From: Mycobacterium dioxanotrophicus
Lineage (GTDB): Bacteria; Actinomycetota; Actinomycetes; Mycobacteriales; Mycobacteriaceae
Direction of reading: 5' to 3'
Length of the DNA stretch: 64,000 bases
NCBI RefSeq assembly: GCF_002157835.1
Contig: NZ_CP020809.1
Coordinates: forward strand, 868,001-932,000
Position numbers and translations under genes: made by a program
Notes under the pieces: model-generated
Seen by the model: the letters and a program-made list of their open reading frames with translations, nothing else
The model's database searches: none
Told to the model about the DNA's origin: nothing
Shown: piece by piece, positions 1 to 8,702 of the stretch
How the letters are laid out: every line of letters begins with the position of its first letter
How positions within the stretch are numbered: the first letter of the stretch is position 1

Positions 1-1611
1 CGCAGCCGCGGCGGCACGCTCGTCGTCATCGACCCGGCCCGCACCCGTACGGCCGATCTCGCCGACCGTCACCTCGCGCCGCGGCCAGGCACCGACGCGG
101 CGCTGCTGTTCGCGATCGTGCAGGTGCTGTTCGACGAGGACCTCGTCGACCTCGGTGACATGGCCGAGCACGTCACCGGGGTCGAGCAGGTCCGTGTCCT
201 GGCCGAGGAATTCTCACCCGAGGCCGTCGAGCAGGCCTGCGGCTTGCCTGCGGCGGAGATCCGCACGCTGGCCCGCGAACTCGCGGCGGCCCCGACCGCG
301 GCCGTCTACGGTCGGATCGGCACGTCCACAGTTGAATTCGGCACGATCGGCAGCTGGCTCGTCGACGTCATCAACATCCTCACCGGCAATCTCGACCGGC
401 CCGGCGGGGCGATGTTCCCGCTCGGCGCGACAGCACCGGCGCCTCGCCCGGCGAAACCCGGCCGCGGGTTCAAGACCGGACGGTGGGCCAGCCGCGTGTC
501 CGGCTACCCGGAGGCGCTGTCGGAGCTGCCTGCCGCCGCGCTCGCAGAGGAGATCGACACCGCGGGCGAAGGGCAGATCAAGGCGATCATCACCGTCGCG
601 GGCAATCCCGTGCTCTCCGCGCCCGACGGTGAGCGGCTCGAAAAGGCTTTGCAAAGTGTCGAATTCATGCTTTCCGTCGACCCCTATCTCAACGAGACCA
701 CGCAGCACGCCGACGTCATCCTGCCGCCGCCACCGCCGGCCCAGAGCGCGCACTTCGACGTCGCACTGAACAACCTCGCCGTGCGCAACAACGTGCGCTA
801 CTCGTCGCCGGTGCTGCCGCTGGACGGGCGGCCCTCCGAGCCGGAGATCCTGTCCCGGCTCGCGCTCATCTTGTATGGCCTTGGGGCACAAGCAGATCCG
901 GGTAGCGTCGACGCGCAGGTGATCGCGACGACGCTCGCGAAGGAGACCGCCGACCCCGATTCGCCGGTGGCGGGACGCGACGTCGACGAGCTCACCGCGA
1001 TGCTGCACCCCGGCCCGGGCTATGAACGCCGTCTCGACATGATGCTGCGGCTCGGGCCCTACGGCGACGCGTTCGGCGCGAAGCCCGACGGGCTGACGCT
1101 GGAACGGCTCAAGGCCAATCCACACGGCATCGACCTCGGCCCGCTGCGTCCGCGCATCCCCGAAGTGCTGCGAACCCCAAGTGGGCGAATCGAACTCGCC
1201 CCGGAGCTCATCGTCGCCGACGTGGCCCGGCTCCGCGATGCGCTGCGCCGCGCGGCAGGTGGGTTCCTGCTGATCGGGCGGCGCCACCTGCGGTCCAACA
1301 ACAGCTGGATGCACAACCTGCCTGCGTTGTCCGGCGGATCCAACCGGTGCACGTTGCAGATCCACCCGGACGACGCAGCCGATCTCGGGCTCACCGACGT
1401 CGCCATCGTCAAGGGTCCGGGCGGTGAGCTGCTGGTCCCCGTCGAGGTGACCGACGGCATGCGGCGCGGTGTGGTCTCCCTGCCGCACGGCTGGAGCGCG
1501 GACCGCGGTGTGAACGTCAACCAACTCAACGACGGCACGCATCTGGACCCGCTGTCGGGTACCGCGGTGCTCAACGGGATTCCCGTCGACATCGCGCCGG
1601 TCGCCGGCTGA
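1..1611 (+). CDS. Molybdopterin oxidoreductase, 3' part (5' end outside window)
   Basis: The reading frame is open from base 1 and ends at TGA 1609-1611, so this is the C-terminal 536 codons of a longer gene. The first residues (GGTLVVIDPARTRTADLAD) are the usual nucleotide-binding loop of the molybdopterin oxidoreductase core. The stretch LIGRRHLRSNNSWMHNLP near codon 420 opens the C-terminal molybdopterin-dinucleotide-binding domain, which ends near LPHGWSADRGVNVNQLND. The family includes formate dehydrogenases, nitrate reductases and related bis-MGD enzymes that reduce or oxidise small substrates. The N-terminal iron-sulfur motif that would help name the substrate is not in the window, so I do not name it. 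The next gene is convergent, 19 bp away. Confidence 0.85.
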   Translation, partial: RSRGGTLVVIDPARTRTADLADRHLAPRPGTDAALLFAIVQVLFDEDLVDLGDMAEHVTGVEQVRVLAEEFSPEAVEQACGLPAAEIRTLARELAAAPTAAVYGRIGTSTVEFGTIGSWLVDVINILTGNLDRPGGAMFPLGATAPAPRPAKPGRGFKTGRWASRVSGYPEALSELPAAALAEEIDTAGEGQIKAIITVAGNPVLSAPDGERLEKALQSVEFMLSVDPYLNETTQHADVILPPPPPAQSAHFDVALNNLAVRNNVRYSSPVLPLDGRPSEPEILSRLALILYGLGAQADPGSVDAQVIATTLAKETADPDSPVAGRDVDELTAMLHPGPGYERRLDMMLRLGPYGDAFGAKPDGLTLERLKANPHGIDLGPLRPRIPEVLRTPSGRIELAPELIVADVARLRDALRRAAGGFLLIGRRHLRSNNSWMHNLPALSGGSNRCTLQIHPDDAADLGLTDVAIVKGPGGELLVPVEVTDGMRRGVVSLPHGWSADRGVNVNQLNDGTHLDPLSGTAVLNGIPVDIAPVAG

Positions 1612-1630
1612 GCCGGCAATCCAGCCCGGC

Positions 1631-2386
1631 CTAGGTCAGTTCCCAGATCACCGTCACGCTGAAGTTGACGGTCTGCTGGCCCGGTTCCACCGGCACCGAG
1701 TCCAGCGCCATGCGCGGCATCGGCGCGGGCGTCGGCGGTGTGGTGCCGGACTGTTCGGAGATCGAGATGACCTTGCCCAGGGTGAGCCCGGACAGCTGGG
1801 CGTACTGCTCGGCGCGGCTCTTGGCGTCGTTGAAGGCTTGTGCGCGAGCATCTTTGACCAGCTGCGAATCGTCCTCGATCGAGTAGCTCACCGAGTTGAT
1901 ACGCGTGGCGTCCCCGCCCGTGTTCGCGATGAGCGCCAGCAGCTGTGACGCCGCGGTGATGTCGCGGATCTTGACGTCGATGGCGTTGCTCGCCCGGTAC
2001 GCGATGGTCGTGCCGTCGGCATTGGTCTGCGGTTGCACGCTGACGTGCGTGGTGCTGATGTCTTTGCGGTCCACCTTGTTGCCCACCAGCGCGTCGATCA
2101 CGGCCTGCTGGCGCTGGCTGGACTGGCTGAGCGCGGCGGTGACGTCTCCCGCGACCGACTCCATCGCCACGTTGGCGGTCAGCGTGTCGGGCGTGCCCTG
2201 CACCTTGCCGGAGCCGATGACGGTGACCTGCCGGGTGTCGGGTGAGCCGCCGTGGGCGTCGGGCCCGGACTTGGAATCGCACGCCGACACACCGGTGATG
2301 AGCAGAGCCGCCAGCACGGCGACGAGGGCACGGGTTCGCAACTTCGCATTCGCGGCGATCGCCATGCCACGGGACCCTACCGGCAT
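1631..2386 (-). CDS. SIMPL-domain (DUF541) lipoprotein
   Basis: 251 codons. A signal peptide with a hydrophobic core (LVAVLAALLITGV) ends in the lipobox V-S-A-C near residue 36, so the mature protein should be lipid-anchored outside the membrane. The rest is a SIMPL/DUF541 domain: it starts with VTVIGSGKVQGTPDTLTANV and contains long alternating beta/alpha stretches and the NDAKSRAEQYAQLSGLTLGKV segment typical of the family. The biochemical role of SIMPL proteins in actinobacteria is not settled. The first ATG at 2386 is used; a second ATG at 2365 (MAIAANAKLR) would give a more conventional short signal peptide. It starts 1 bp after the stop of the upstream hydrolase gene, so the two are probably cotranscribed. 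Confidence 0.8.
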   Translation of the reverse strand: MPVGSRGMAIAANAKLRTRALVAVLAALLITGVSACDSKSGPDAHGGSPDTRQVTVIGSGKVQGTPDTLTANVAMESVAGDVTAALSQSSQRQQAVIDALVGNKVDRKDISTTHVSVQPQTNADGTTIAYRASNAIDVKIRDITAASQLLALIANTGGDATRINSVSYSIEDDSQLVKDARAQAFNDAKSRAEQYAQLSGLTLGKVISISEQSGTTPPTPAPMPRMALDSVPVEPGQQTVNFSVTVIWELT

Positions 2387-2387
2387 G

Positions 2388-3308
2388 TCACAGGCCGCCG
2401 AGGAACTCGAGCAGCACTGCGTTGATCTCGTCGGGGCGCTCCTGCTGCAACCAGTGCCCGGCGCCCTCGATGAGCACTTCCCGGTAGTCCCCAGTGACCA
2501 CGTCGCGGACCCGGTCCCGCGGGGTGAAGCCGAGCACCGGGTCGGCGGTGCCCGCCACGAACAGTGTCGGCGCCGTGATGGTCGAGGCCGGCGTGTGCTC
2601 CGTCAGCTCCCAGTTGCGGTCGAAGTTGCGGTACCAGTTTAGTGGCCCGGTGAACCCCGTCTCGGTGAAAGCCTCGATGTAATGCTCGAACTCGCCGGCG
2701 GTCACCCAGTCCGGAAGCGGCGGCAGGGGCCGGTCGCGCAGCACGTCCGGGGGAGCGCTGATGCCCTCGAGCGTGATCAGCCGGCGCATCGACTCCCGCG
2801 GGTCGACGGCCAGTTCGGCATCGGCAACGCCCGGTTCCTGGAAATACAGGATGTAGAAGAAGTTGTCGCCGATCATCTTGCGCCAGATCTGCGTCGGCGG
2901 TGCCGGTGCCCGAGGCACGGGCGGCACGCTCATCGCGACCACGGCGCGCACGCGGTCGGGATGGAAGAGCGCGAAGTTCGTCATCACCGGCGAACCCCAG
3001 TCGTGGCCGATGAGCACGGCGCGTTCGGCTTCGACGTCATCGAGCAGCCCGGCGATGTCGGAGGTGAGCGCGACGATGTCGTAGTCCTCGATCGCCGCCG
3101 GCCGCGACGAGCCGCCGTAACCACGCTGGTCGGGGGCGAGCACGTGGTAGCCGGCCGCGGCCAGGGCGGGGATCTGATGCCGCCATGAGTAGGCGAGTTC
3201 GGGGAAGCCGTGCGCGAGCACGACGACGGGGTTGCCCCGCTCACCCGCCTCGGTCACTCGCAAGGTCACGCCGTTGGTATCGACTAACCGTTCGGTCGGG
3301 ATGAGCAC
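2388..3308 (-). CDS. ephA: EphA-like epoxide hydrolase (alpha/beta hydrolase)
   Basis: About 306 residues. Features of the epoxide hydrolase family: oxyanion-hole motif HGFPELAYSWRHQ, the sequence LAPDQRGYGGSSRP, the nucleophile elbow GHDWGS (Asp nucleophile), lid tyrosines in the FFYILYFQEPG and LNWYRNFDRNW regions, and the terminal catalytic His in GAGHWLQQERP. It should open epoxides to vicinal diols in the cytoplasm. The sequence closely resembles what I recall of M. tuberculosis EphA, which also lies near ftsH. The start is uncertain: GTG at 3308 (VLIPTERLVDTNG) is chosen because the conserved region begins at PTERL; TTG at 3320 is the alternative. The frame stays open far upstream through ftsH, but that part is only an antisense shadow. 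Divergent from ftsH across a strong palindrome. Confidence 0.85.
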   Translation of the reverse strand: MLIPTERLVDTNGVTLRVTEAGERGNPVVVLAHGFPELAYSWRHQIPALAAAGYHVLAPDQRGYGGSSRPAAIEDYDIVALTSDIAGLLDDVEAERAVLIGHDWGSPVMTNFALFHPDRVRAVVAMSVPPVPRAPAPPTQIWRKMIGDNFFYILYFQEPGVADAELAVDPRESMRRLITLEGISAPPDVLRDRPLPPLPDWVTAGEFEHYIEAFTETGFTGPLNWYRNFDRNWELTEHTPASTITAPTLFVAGTADPVLGFTPRDRVRDVVTGDYREVLIEGAGHWLQQERPDEINAVLLEFLGGL

Positions 3309-3339
3309 GATCTCACCCAAGCATGGCCGGCCGCCGAGG

Positions 3340-3378
3340 GCTAGACCAACGTCGGGAACTGCCCGACGTTGGTCTAGC
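3340..3378. promoter_or_regulatory. Perfect 17-bp-arm palindrome in the ephA/ftsH divergent region
   Basis: Left arm gctagaccaacgtcggg (3340-3356), 5-nt centre aactg, right arm cccgacgttggtctagc (3362-3378); the arms match perfectly. It lies 62 bp before the ftsH start and 31 bp before the ephA start. Its place between two divergent starts fits a regulator-binding site better than a terminator: there is no T-tract and no gene end beside it. The binding protein cannot be named. Confidence 0.6.
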
Positions 3379-3440
3379 GGTAGCCTGAAAGCTCTCAACT
3401 GTGCACGTTGGAAGGACCGGGCCGAACTCGGCCGATTTTG

Positions 3441-5747
3441 ATGAACCGGAAAAATGTGATCCGCACGCTGACCGCGATCGCGGTCGTGCTGCTGCTGGGC
3501 TGGTCGTTTCTCTATTTCAGCGATGACACCCGCGGTTACAAGCCCATCGACACCTCGGTGGCGATGGCTCAGATCAACGCTGACAACGTAGACAGCGCAC
3601 AGATCGACGACCGCGAGCAACAGTTGCGGCTGGACCTGAAGAACAGCAACGGCGACACCGACAACAGCAAGAAGATCATCACCAAGTTCCCCACGGGCTA
3701 CGCGGTGCATGTCGTCGACGCGCTGGTCGGCAAGAACGTCAAGTACAACACCGTCGTCAATCAAGGCAGCTTCCTCGGCTCGCTGCTCATCTACATGTTG
3801 CCGGTGCTGCTGCTGGTCGGCCTGTTCGTGATGTTCTCCCGTATGCAGGGCGGCGGGCGCATGGGCTTCGGCTTCGGCAAGTCCAAGGCCAAACAGTTGG
3901 GCAAGGACATGCCCAAGACCACGTTCGCCGACGTCGCAGGCGTCGACGAGGCGGTCGAGGAGCTCTACGAGATCAAGGACTTCCTGCAGAACCCCAGCCG
4001 TTATCAGGCGCTGGGCGCCAAGATCCCCAAGGGCGTGCTGCTCTACGGCCCGCCCGGCACCGGCAAGACGCTGCTGGCCCGGGCGGTCGCCGGGGAAGCC
4101 GGGGTTCCGTTCTTCACGATTTCGGGTTCGGACTTCGTCGAGATGTTCGTCGGTGTCGGCGCCTCTCGGGTGCGCGACATGTTCGAGCAGGCCAAGGCCA
4201 ACAGCCCGTGCATCATCTTCGTCGACGAGATCGACGCCGTCGGCCGTCAGCGCGGCGCCGGAATGGGCGGCGGCCACGACGAACGCGAGCAGACGCTCAA
4301 CCAGCTGCTGGTCGAGATGGACGGGTTCGGCGACCGCCAGGGCGTCATCCTCATCGCGGCGACCAACCGGCCCGACATCCTGGACCCGGCCCTTCTGCGG
4401 CCCGGCCGCTTCGACCGTCAGATCCCGGTGTCCAACCCGGACCTGGCCGGCCGCCGCGCCGTGCTCAAGGTGCACTCGGCCGGAAAGCCCATTGCACCCG
4501 ACGCCGACCTGGACGGGCTGGCCAAGCGCACTGTCGGCATGTCGGGCGCCGACCTGGCCAACGTGGTGAACGAGGCCGCGCTGCTGACCGCCCGGGAGAA
4601 CGGGACGGTCATCACCGGCCCCGCGCTCGAGGAGGCCGTCGATCGCGTCGTCGGCGGTCCGCGCCGCAAGGGCCGCATCATCAGCGAGCACGAAAAGAAG
4701 ATCACCGCCTACCACGAGGGCGGACACACCCTCGCCGCGTGGGCGATGCCCGACATCGAGCCGATCTACAAGGTCACCATCCTGGCCCGCGGTCGCACCG
4801 GCGGCCACGCCGTCGCCGTCCCCGAGGACGACAAGGGCCTGATGACCCGCTCGGAGATGATCGCCCGGCTGGTGTTCGCCATGGGTGGACGTGCCGCCGA
4901 AGAGCTCGTGTTCCGTGAGCCCACCACCGGCGCGGTGTCCGACATCGAGCAGGCCACCAAGATCGCGCGCGCCATGGTCACCGAGTACGGCATGAGCAGC
5001 AAGCTGGGCGCCGTCCGCTACGGCACCGAGCACGGCGACCCGTTCCTGGGCCGCACCATGGGGACGCAGGCCGACTTCGGTCACGAGGTGGCCCGCGACA
5101 TCGACGACGAGGTGCGCAAGCTCATCGAGGCCGCGCACACCGAGGCGTGGGAGATCCTCACCGAATACCGCGACGTGCTCGACACGTTGGCCGGCGAGCT
5201 GCTGGAGAAGGAGACCCTGCACCGCGCCGAACTGGAGGCGATCTTCGGTGAGGTCAAGAAGCGTCCCCGGCTGACCATGTTCGACGACTTCGGTGGCCGG
5301 GTGCCGTCGGACAAGCCGCCGATCAAGACCCCGGGCGAGATCGCCATCGAGCGCGGCGAGCCGTGGCCGCCGCCGGTTCCCGAGCCCGCCTTCAAGGCCG
5401 CCATCGCCGCCGCCAGCCGGGAAGCCGAGCGGCAGAACGGTGCCAACGGAGCCGGAGTCGCGGGCAACGGCGCACCGAACGGGCCCACTCAGCCCGATTA
5501 CGGCGCTCCCGCCGGCTGGCACGCGCCCGGCTGGCCGCCGTCGCCGCAGCAGCAGAACCAGCCGCAACCCGCCGGGTACCACCCGCAGCAGGGTTACTGG
5601 TATCCGCCGCCACACCCGTCGGGATGGCAGCAGCCCCAGCCGTACCCGTATCAGCCCTATCCGCATCCTGGCCAGCCGGCGCCTGCGCCGGACCGGCCCG
5701 CGCCGCCGAACTCGAATGAGGATTCAGGCCAGGACAAGGATCGCTGA
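3441..5747 (+). CDS. ftsH: ATP-dependent zinc metalloprotease FtsH
   Basis: 768 residues. Membrane-anchored AAA+ protease that pulls out and degrades membrane and short-lived cytosolic proteins. Order of parts: TM1 (about 9-25), periplasmic-facing domain with [13 protein letters not shown]2 (about 108-128, [16 protein letters not shown]), AAA domain with Walker A GPPGTGKT (203-210), Walker [10 protein letters not shown], the second region of homology ([19 protein letters not shown]), and the zinc protease motif HEGGH (425-429). The last ~120 residues are a Pro/Gln/Tyr-rich low-complexity tail typical of mycobacterial FtsH. ATG 3441 (MNRKNVIRT) is preferred to the in-frame TTG at 3408 because homologues begin at MNRKNV. 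First gene of a run that continues with the folate genes 21 bp downstream. Confidence 0.96.
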   Translation: MNRKNVIRTLTAIAVVLLLGWSFLYFSDDTRGYKPIDTSVAMAQINADNVDSAQIDDREQQLRLDLKNSNGDTDNSKKIITKFPTGYAVHVVDALVGKNVKYNTVVNQGSFLGSLLIYMLPVLLLVGLFVMFSRMQGGGRMGFGFGKSKAKQLGKDMPKTTFADVAGVDEAVEELYEIKDFLQNPSRYQALGAKIPKGVLLYGPPGTGKTLLARAVAGEAGVPFFTISGSDFVEMFVGVGASRVRDMFEQAKANSPCIIFVDEIDAVGRQRGAGMGGGHDEREQTLNQLLVEMDGFGDRQGVILIAATNRPDILDPALLRPGRFDRQIPVSNPDLAGRRAVLKVHSAGKPIAPDADLDGLAKRTVGMSGADLANVVNEAALLTARENGTVITGPALEEAVDRVVGGPRRKGRIISEHEKKITAYHEGGHTLAAWAMPDIEPIYKVTILARGRTGGHAVAVPEDDKGLMTRSEMIARLVFAMGGRAAEELVFREPTTGAVSDIEQATKIARAMVTEYGMSSKLGAVRYGTEHGDPFLGRTMGTQADFGHEVARDIDDEVRKLIEAAHTEAWEILTEYRDVLDTLAGELLEKETLHRAELEAIFGEVKKRPRLTMFDDFGGRVPSDKPPIKTPGEIAIERGEPWPPPVPEPAFKAAIAAASREAERQNGANGAGVAGNGAPNGPTQPDYGAPAGWHAPGWPPSPQQQNQPQPAGYHPQQGYWYPPPHPSGWQQPQPYPYQPYPHPGQPAPAPDRPAPPNSNEDSGQDKDR

Positions 5748-5768
5748 TCCGAGAACGGAGGACTTCGA

Positions 5769-6383
5769 ATGACGAAGCCCGCGACGCGGTCGCCGAGCAC
5801 CAACAACAACCATCGGGTGTTCGATCAACCGCGCGCCGAAGCTGCGGTACGCGAGTTGCTCATCGCCATCGGTGAGGATCCCGACCGCCAGGGGCTTGTC
5901 GACACCCCGGCCCGGGTGGCCCGGGCCTACAAGGAACTGATGGCCGGGCTGTACACGGATCCGGACGCGGTGCTCAACACCACGTTCGACGAGCAGCACG
6001 ACGAGCTGGTGCTGGTCAAGGCAATCCCGATGTACTCCACGTGCGAGCACCACCTGGTGTCGTTCCACGGAGTGGCGCACGTCGGCTACATCCCCGGCGA
6101 GGACGGGCGCGTGACCGGCCTGTCGAAGATCGCCCGGCTCGTCGACCTGTACTCGAAACGCCCGCAGGTGCAGGAACGGCTGACCGCGCAGATCGCCGAC
6201 GCACTGATGCGCAAGCTCGCACCGCGCGGGACGATCGTGGTGATCGAGGCCGAGCATCTGTGCATGGCCATGCGTGGGGTCCGCAAGCCGGGCGCCATCA
6301 CCACGACTTCGGCGGTACGCGGACAATTCAAGACCGACAAGGCATCTCGGGCCGAGGCGCTGGAACTTATCCTCCGTAAGTGA
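5769..6383 (+). CDS. folE: GTP cyclohydrolase I (type IA)
   Basis: 204 residues. Converts GTP to 7,8-dihydroneopterin triphosphate, the first step of tetrahydrofolate synthesis. Zinc ligands are visible as Cys92 and His95 in [14 protein letters not shown] and Cys165 in [11 protein letters not shown]. The [21 protein letters not shown] segment and the C-terminal [13 protein letters not shown] are family signatures. ATG 5769 follows a good ribosome binding site (GGAGG about 7 bases upstream). The stop overlaps the folP GTG start by 4 bases, so the folate genes are translationally coupled. Confidence 0.97.
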   Translation: MTKPATRSPSTNNNHRVFDQPRAEAAVRELLIAIGEDPDRQGLVDTPARVARAYKELMAGLYTDPDAVLNTTFDEQHDELVLVKAIPMYSTCEHHLVSFHGVAHVGYIPGEDGRVTGLSKIARLVDLYSKRPQVQERLTAQIADALMRKLAPRGTIVVIEAEHLCMAMRGVRKPGAITTTSAVRGQFKTDKASRAEALELILRK

Positions 6384-7213
6384 AGTCCACCCGTGTGCAG
6401 GTGATGGGGGTCGTCAACGTCACCGACGATTCCTTCTCCGACGGCGGAAAATTCATCGATCGCGACCGGGCCGTGGCGCACGGGTTGGCGTTGGCCGCGG
6501 CAGGTGCGGCCATCGTGGACGTCGGCGGTGAATCCACCCGCCCCGGCGCCACGCGGGTGGACCCCCGCGTCGAGGCCGCGCGGGTGGCTCCCGTCATCGA
6601 AAAGCTTGCCGCACATGGCGTCACCGTGAGCATCGACACCATGCACGCCGATGTGGCGAGCGCGGCGCTGGCCTGCGGAGCCACGATCGTCAACGACGTG
6701 TCCGGTGGGCTGGCCGACCCCAACATGGCGGGTGTGGTGGCAGACGCGAAGTGTGTCTGGGTGCTCATGCACTGGCGTTCGGTGCGGGCTGACCGTCCGC
6801 ACCACGTTCCCGAATATCGCGACGTGGTCGCCGACGTGCGTGCGGAACTGCTCGCCCGGGTCGACGCCGCGGTGGCCGCCGGGGTCGATCCCGACCGGCT
6901 GATCATCGACCCAGGACTGGGATTCGCCAAGACGGGCCAACACAATTGGGCGTTGCTGCAGGCGCTGCCCGAACTGGTGGGCACGGGGATCCCGGTACTC
7001 GTCGGAGCGTCGCGCAAGCGCTTCCTCGGGACGTTGCTGGCCGGCGCGGACGGCGAGCCCCGCCCGCCGGACGGCAGGGAGACCGCGACCGCGGTGATCT
7101 CCGCGCTTGCCGGGGCGCACGGCGCATGGGGAGTGCGGGTGCACGACGTGACCGCTTCGGTCGACGCATTGCGCGTGCTTGACGCGTGGGAGTCGGGAGG
7201 ACTCGATGGCTGA
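6380..7213 (+). CDS. folP: Dihydropteroate synthase
   Basis: 277 residues. Condenses 6-hydroxymethyl-dihydropterin pyrophosphate with p-aminobenzoate; this is the sulfonamide target. Motifs in order: [14 protein letters not shown] near the N-terminus (pterin/Mg loop), [33 protein letters not shown], and GASRKRFLG (sulfonamide/pABA-site loop), in a TIM-barrel-sized protein. GTG start at 6380 overlaps the folE stop. Its 3' end overlaps the folB start by 8 bases. The complete motif set argues that this is the functional FolP1-type enzyme rather than a FolP2-like paralogue. Confidence 0.96.
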   Translation: MKSTRVQVMGVVNVTDDSFSDGGKFIDRDRAVAHGLALAAAGAAIVDVGGESTRPGATRVDPRVEAARVAPVIEKLAAHGVTVSIDTMHADVASAALACGATIVNDVSGGLADPNMAGVVADAKCVWVLMHWRSVRADRPHHVPEYRDVVADVRAELLARVDAAVAAGVDPDRLIIDPGLGFAKTGQHNWALLQALPELVGTGIPVLVGASRKRFLGTLLAGADGEPRPPDGRETATAVISALAGAHGAWGVRVHDVTASVDALRVLDAWESGGLDG

Positions 7214-7586
7214 CCGAATCGAATTGCGCGGCTTGAGAGTTCGCGGCAATCACGGGGTATTCGAGCATGAGCGGCGCGACGGCCAGGAATTCGTCGTCGA
7301 CATCACGGCGTGGCTCGACCTGCGGGCCGCGGCGGCCAGCGACGAACTCGATGACACGCTGGATTACGGTGCGCTGGCCCAGCGCGCCGCGGACATCGTC
7401 GCCGGGCCCCCGCGAAATCTGATCGAGACGGTTTCGGCGGAGATCGCCGACGCTGTCATGGCCGACGAGCGCCTGCACGCCGTCGAGGTGGCGGTGCACA
7501 AACCCAGCGCGCCGATCCCGTTGACGTTCGACGACGTCGCTGTGGTCGCCCGGCGCAGTCGCCGCGCACGTGAGGAGCATCGATGA
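7206..7586 (+). CDS. folB: Dihydroneopterin aldolase
   Basis: 126 residues, the usual length for FolB. Converts dihydroneopterin to 6-hydroxymethyl-dihydropterin plus glycolaldehyde. Family features: [23 protein letters not shown] at the N-terminus, [15 protein letters not shown] in the middle, [13 protein letters not shown] and the C-terminal [17 protein letters not shown] (active-site Lys in HKP). ATG 7206 is preceded by GGGAGG; a longer in-frame GTG at 7179 lies inside folP and lacks conserved sequence. The stop sits within the first copy of a 26-bp-period tandem duplication that forms the folB/folK junction. Confidence 0.95.
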   Translation: MADRIELRGLRVRGNHGVFEHERRDGQEFVVDITAWLDLRAAAASDELDDTLDYGALAQRAADIVAGPPRNLIETVSAEIADAVMADERLHAVEVAVHKPSAPIPLTFDDVAVVARRSRRAREEHR

Positions 7587-7612
7587 GTCGCGTACGTGAG
7601 GAGCGTCGATGA
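7562..7612 (+). repeat. Tandem duplication of the folB/folK junction with a 9-codon minigene
   Basis: Bases 7562-7586 and 7588-7612 match at 22 of 25 positions with a 26-base period; each copy carries gtgaggagc followed by tcgatga. The first copy supplies the folB stop and a second ATG (7583). Reading from that ATG gives MSRVREERR and a TGA (7610-7612) that overlaps the folK ATG at 7609. Each half therefore has an RBS-like GAGGAG, an ATGA overlap and a complete tiny cistron. This is the layout described for MIRU elements in M. tuberculosis operons, in miniature. Confidence 0.75.
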
Positions 7613-8145
7613 CTTCAGTAGTGCTTTCGATCGGGTCCAATCTCGGTGACCGGATGGCGCGGCTGCAATCGGTCCTCGACGGGCTGGGCCCCGCCGTACG
7701 CGCGGTGTCCCCGGTGTACGAAACCGACGCGTGGGGCGGCGTGGAGCAGGGTCCGTTCCTCAACGCAGTGCTCATCGCCGACGACCCGGCCCTCGACGGG
7801 CAGGGGTGGCTTCGGCGCGGGCAGGAGCTGGAACAGGCCGCCGGCCGGGTTCGCGGTCAGCGTTGGGGCCCGCGCACCCTGGACGTCGACCTGATCGCCT
7901 GCTACGACGGCGACGTCGAGCTGAGCTCGCGTACCGATGGCCTGACGCTGCCGCATCCGCTCGCGCACCTGCGGGCCTTCGTGCTGATCCCGTGGCTGAC
8001 GGTGGATCCGGACGCCACGCTGACCGTCGCGGGCGAATCCCGCCCGGTGCAGCGCCTGCTCGGCGAGATCGACCAGGCCGAACGTGACGGCGTGCGGCCG
8101 ACGGACCTGGCCCTGACGCTGCAAACCGAATCCACGCGGGACTGA
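7609..8145 (+). CDS. folK: 2-amino-4-hydroxy-6-hydroxymethyldihydropteridine pyrophosphokinase
   Basis: 178 residues. Transfers pyrophosphate from ATP to 6-hydroxymethyl-dihydropterin, giving the FolP substrate. Recognisable by SIGSNLGDRMARLQ at the N-terminus, SPVYETDAWGGVEQGPFLNAV, and the HPPK signature RWGPRTLDVDLIACYD, followed by LPHPLAHLRAFVLIPW. The start at 7609 overlaps the stop of the junction minigene, so its translation may depend on ribosomes that end there. The next gene starts 3 bases after the folK stop. Confidence 0.96.
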   Translation: MTSVVLSIGSNLGDRMARLQSVLDGLGPAVRAVSPVYETDAWGGVEQGPFLNAVLIADDPALDGQGWLRRGQELEQAAGRVRGQRWGPRTLDVDLIACYDGDVELSSRTDGLTLPHPLAHLRAFVLIPWLTVDPDATLTVAGESRPVQRLLGEIDQAERDGVRPTDLALTLQTESTRD

Positions 8146-8148
8146 GCG

Positions 8149-8625
8149 ATGGGGCCGACCCGCAAACGTGACCTCGCAGGCACCATCGCCGCCGTGGCCG
8201 TCGCAGGCTACCTGCTGGTCGTCGTGCTCTACCGGTGGTTTCCGCCGATCACCGTCTGGACCGGGCTGTCGCTGCTGGCGGTGGCGATCGCCGAGGCCGG
8301 CTGGGCGTTCTACGTGCGGTCCAAGATCAACGCCGGGCAGATCGGCGTCGGCGGCGGGCGGCTGCATCCCCTGTCGGTGGCCCGGGGTGTGATCATCGCC
8401 AAAGCCTCGGCCTGGGTCGGGGCCATCGTGGCGGGCTGGTGGATCGGAGTGCTGGCCTACTTGCTGCCGCGCCGCGGCGAGTTGCGGGTGGCCGCCGAGG
8501 ACACCAAAGGCGTGGTGGTTGCCGTCGTCAGCGCGCTGGCATTGGTGGTTGCCGCACTGTGGTTACAGCATTGCTGCAAGTCCCCCGAAGAACCGCCGGA
8601 CGGCGGTGACGCGGCGCCCGAGTGA
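8149..8625 (+). CDS. DUF3180 membrane protein
   Basis: 158 residues with four hydrophobic segments (about 11-29, 35-52, 84-105 and 120-138) and a polar C-terminal tail ending EEPPDGGDAAPE. This size and topology match the DUF3180 family, which sits directly after folK in mycobacteria; I recognise it by context and by the GPTRKRDLAGT start and VWTGLSLLAVAIAEAGWAFYVR region. No enzymatic motif is visible and its function is unknown. The 3-base gap to folK implies cotranscription with the folate genes. Confidence 0.75.
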   Translation: MGPTRKRDLAGTIAAVAVAGYLLVVVLYRWFPPITVWTGLSLLAVAIAEAGWAFYVRSKINAGQIGVGGGRLHPLSVARGVIIAKASAWVGAIVAGWWIGVLAYLLPRRGELRVAAEDTKGVVVAVVSALALVVAALWLQHCCKSPEEPPDGGDAAPE

Positions 8626-8702
8626 ACGGGTACCGAAGCTTGGTGGCCGAATCGCCGCCGCGGTCGACACGCTAGGTGACCTGTGACAGGTACAGTCGGC
8701 CC

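Noticed and set aside
3408..3440. Upstream TTG start for ftsH
   Set aside because: Homologues begin at MNRKN (3441), and the extra residues [10 protein letters not shown] are not conserved.
2388..5666. Very long minus-strand open frame covering ephA and the whole of ftsH
   Set aside because: Only the first ~920 bases from its stop encode a recognisable protein (EphA). The rest is antisense to ftsH, has no family signature, and is explained by high GC3 on the opposite strand.
7179..7205. Longer folB start at GTG 7179
   Set aside because: It would lie inside folP and adds TRGSREDS, which is not conserved; ATG 7206 has its own GGGAGG.
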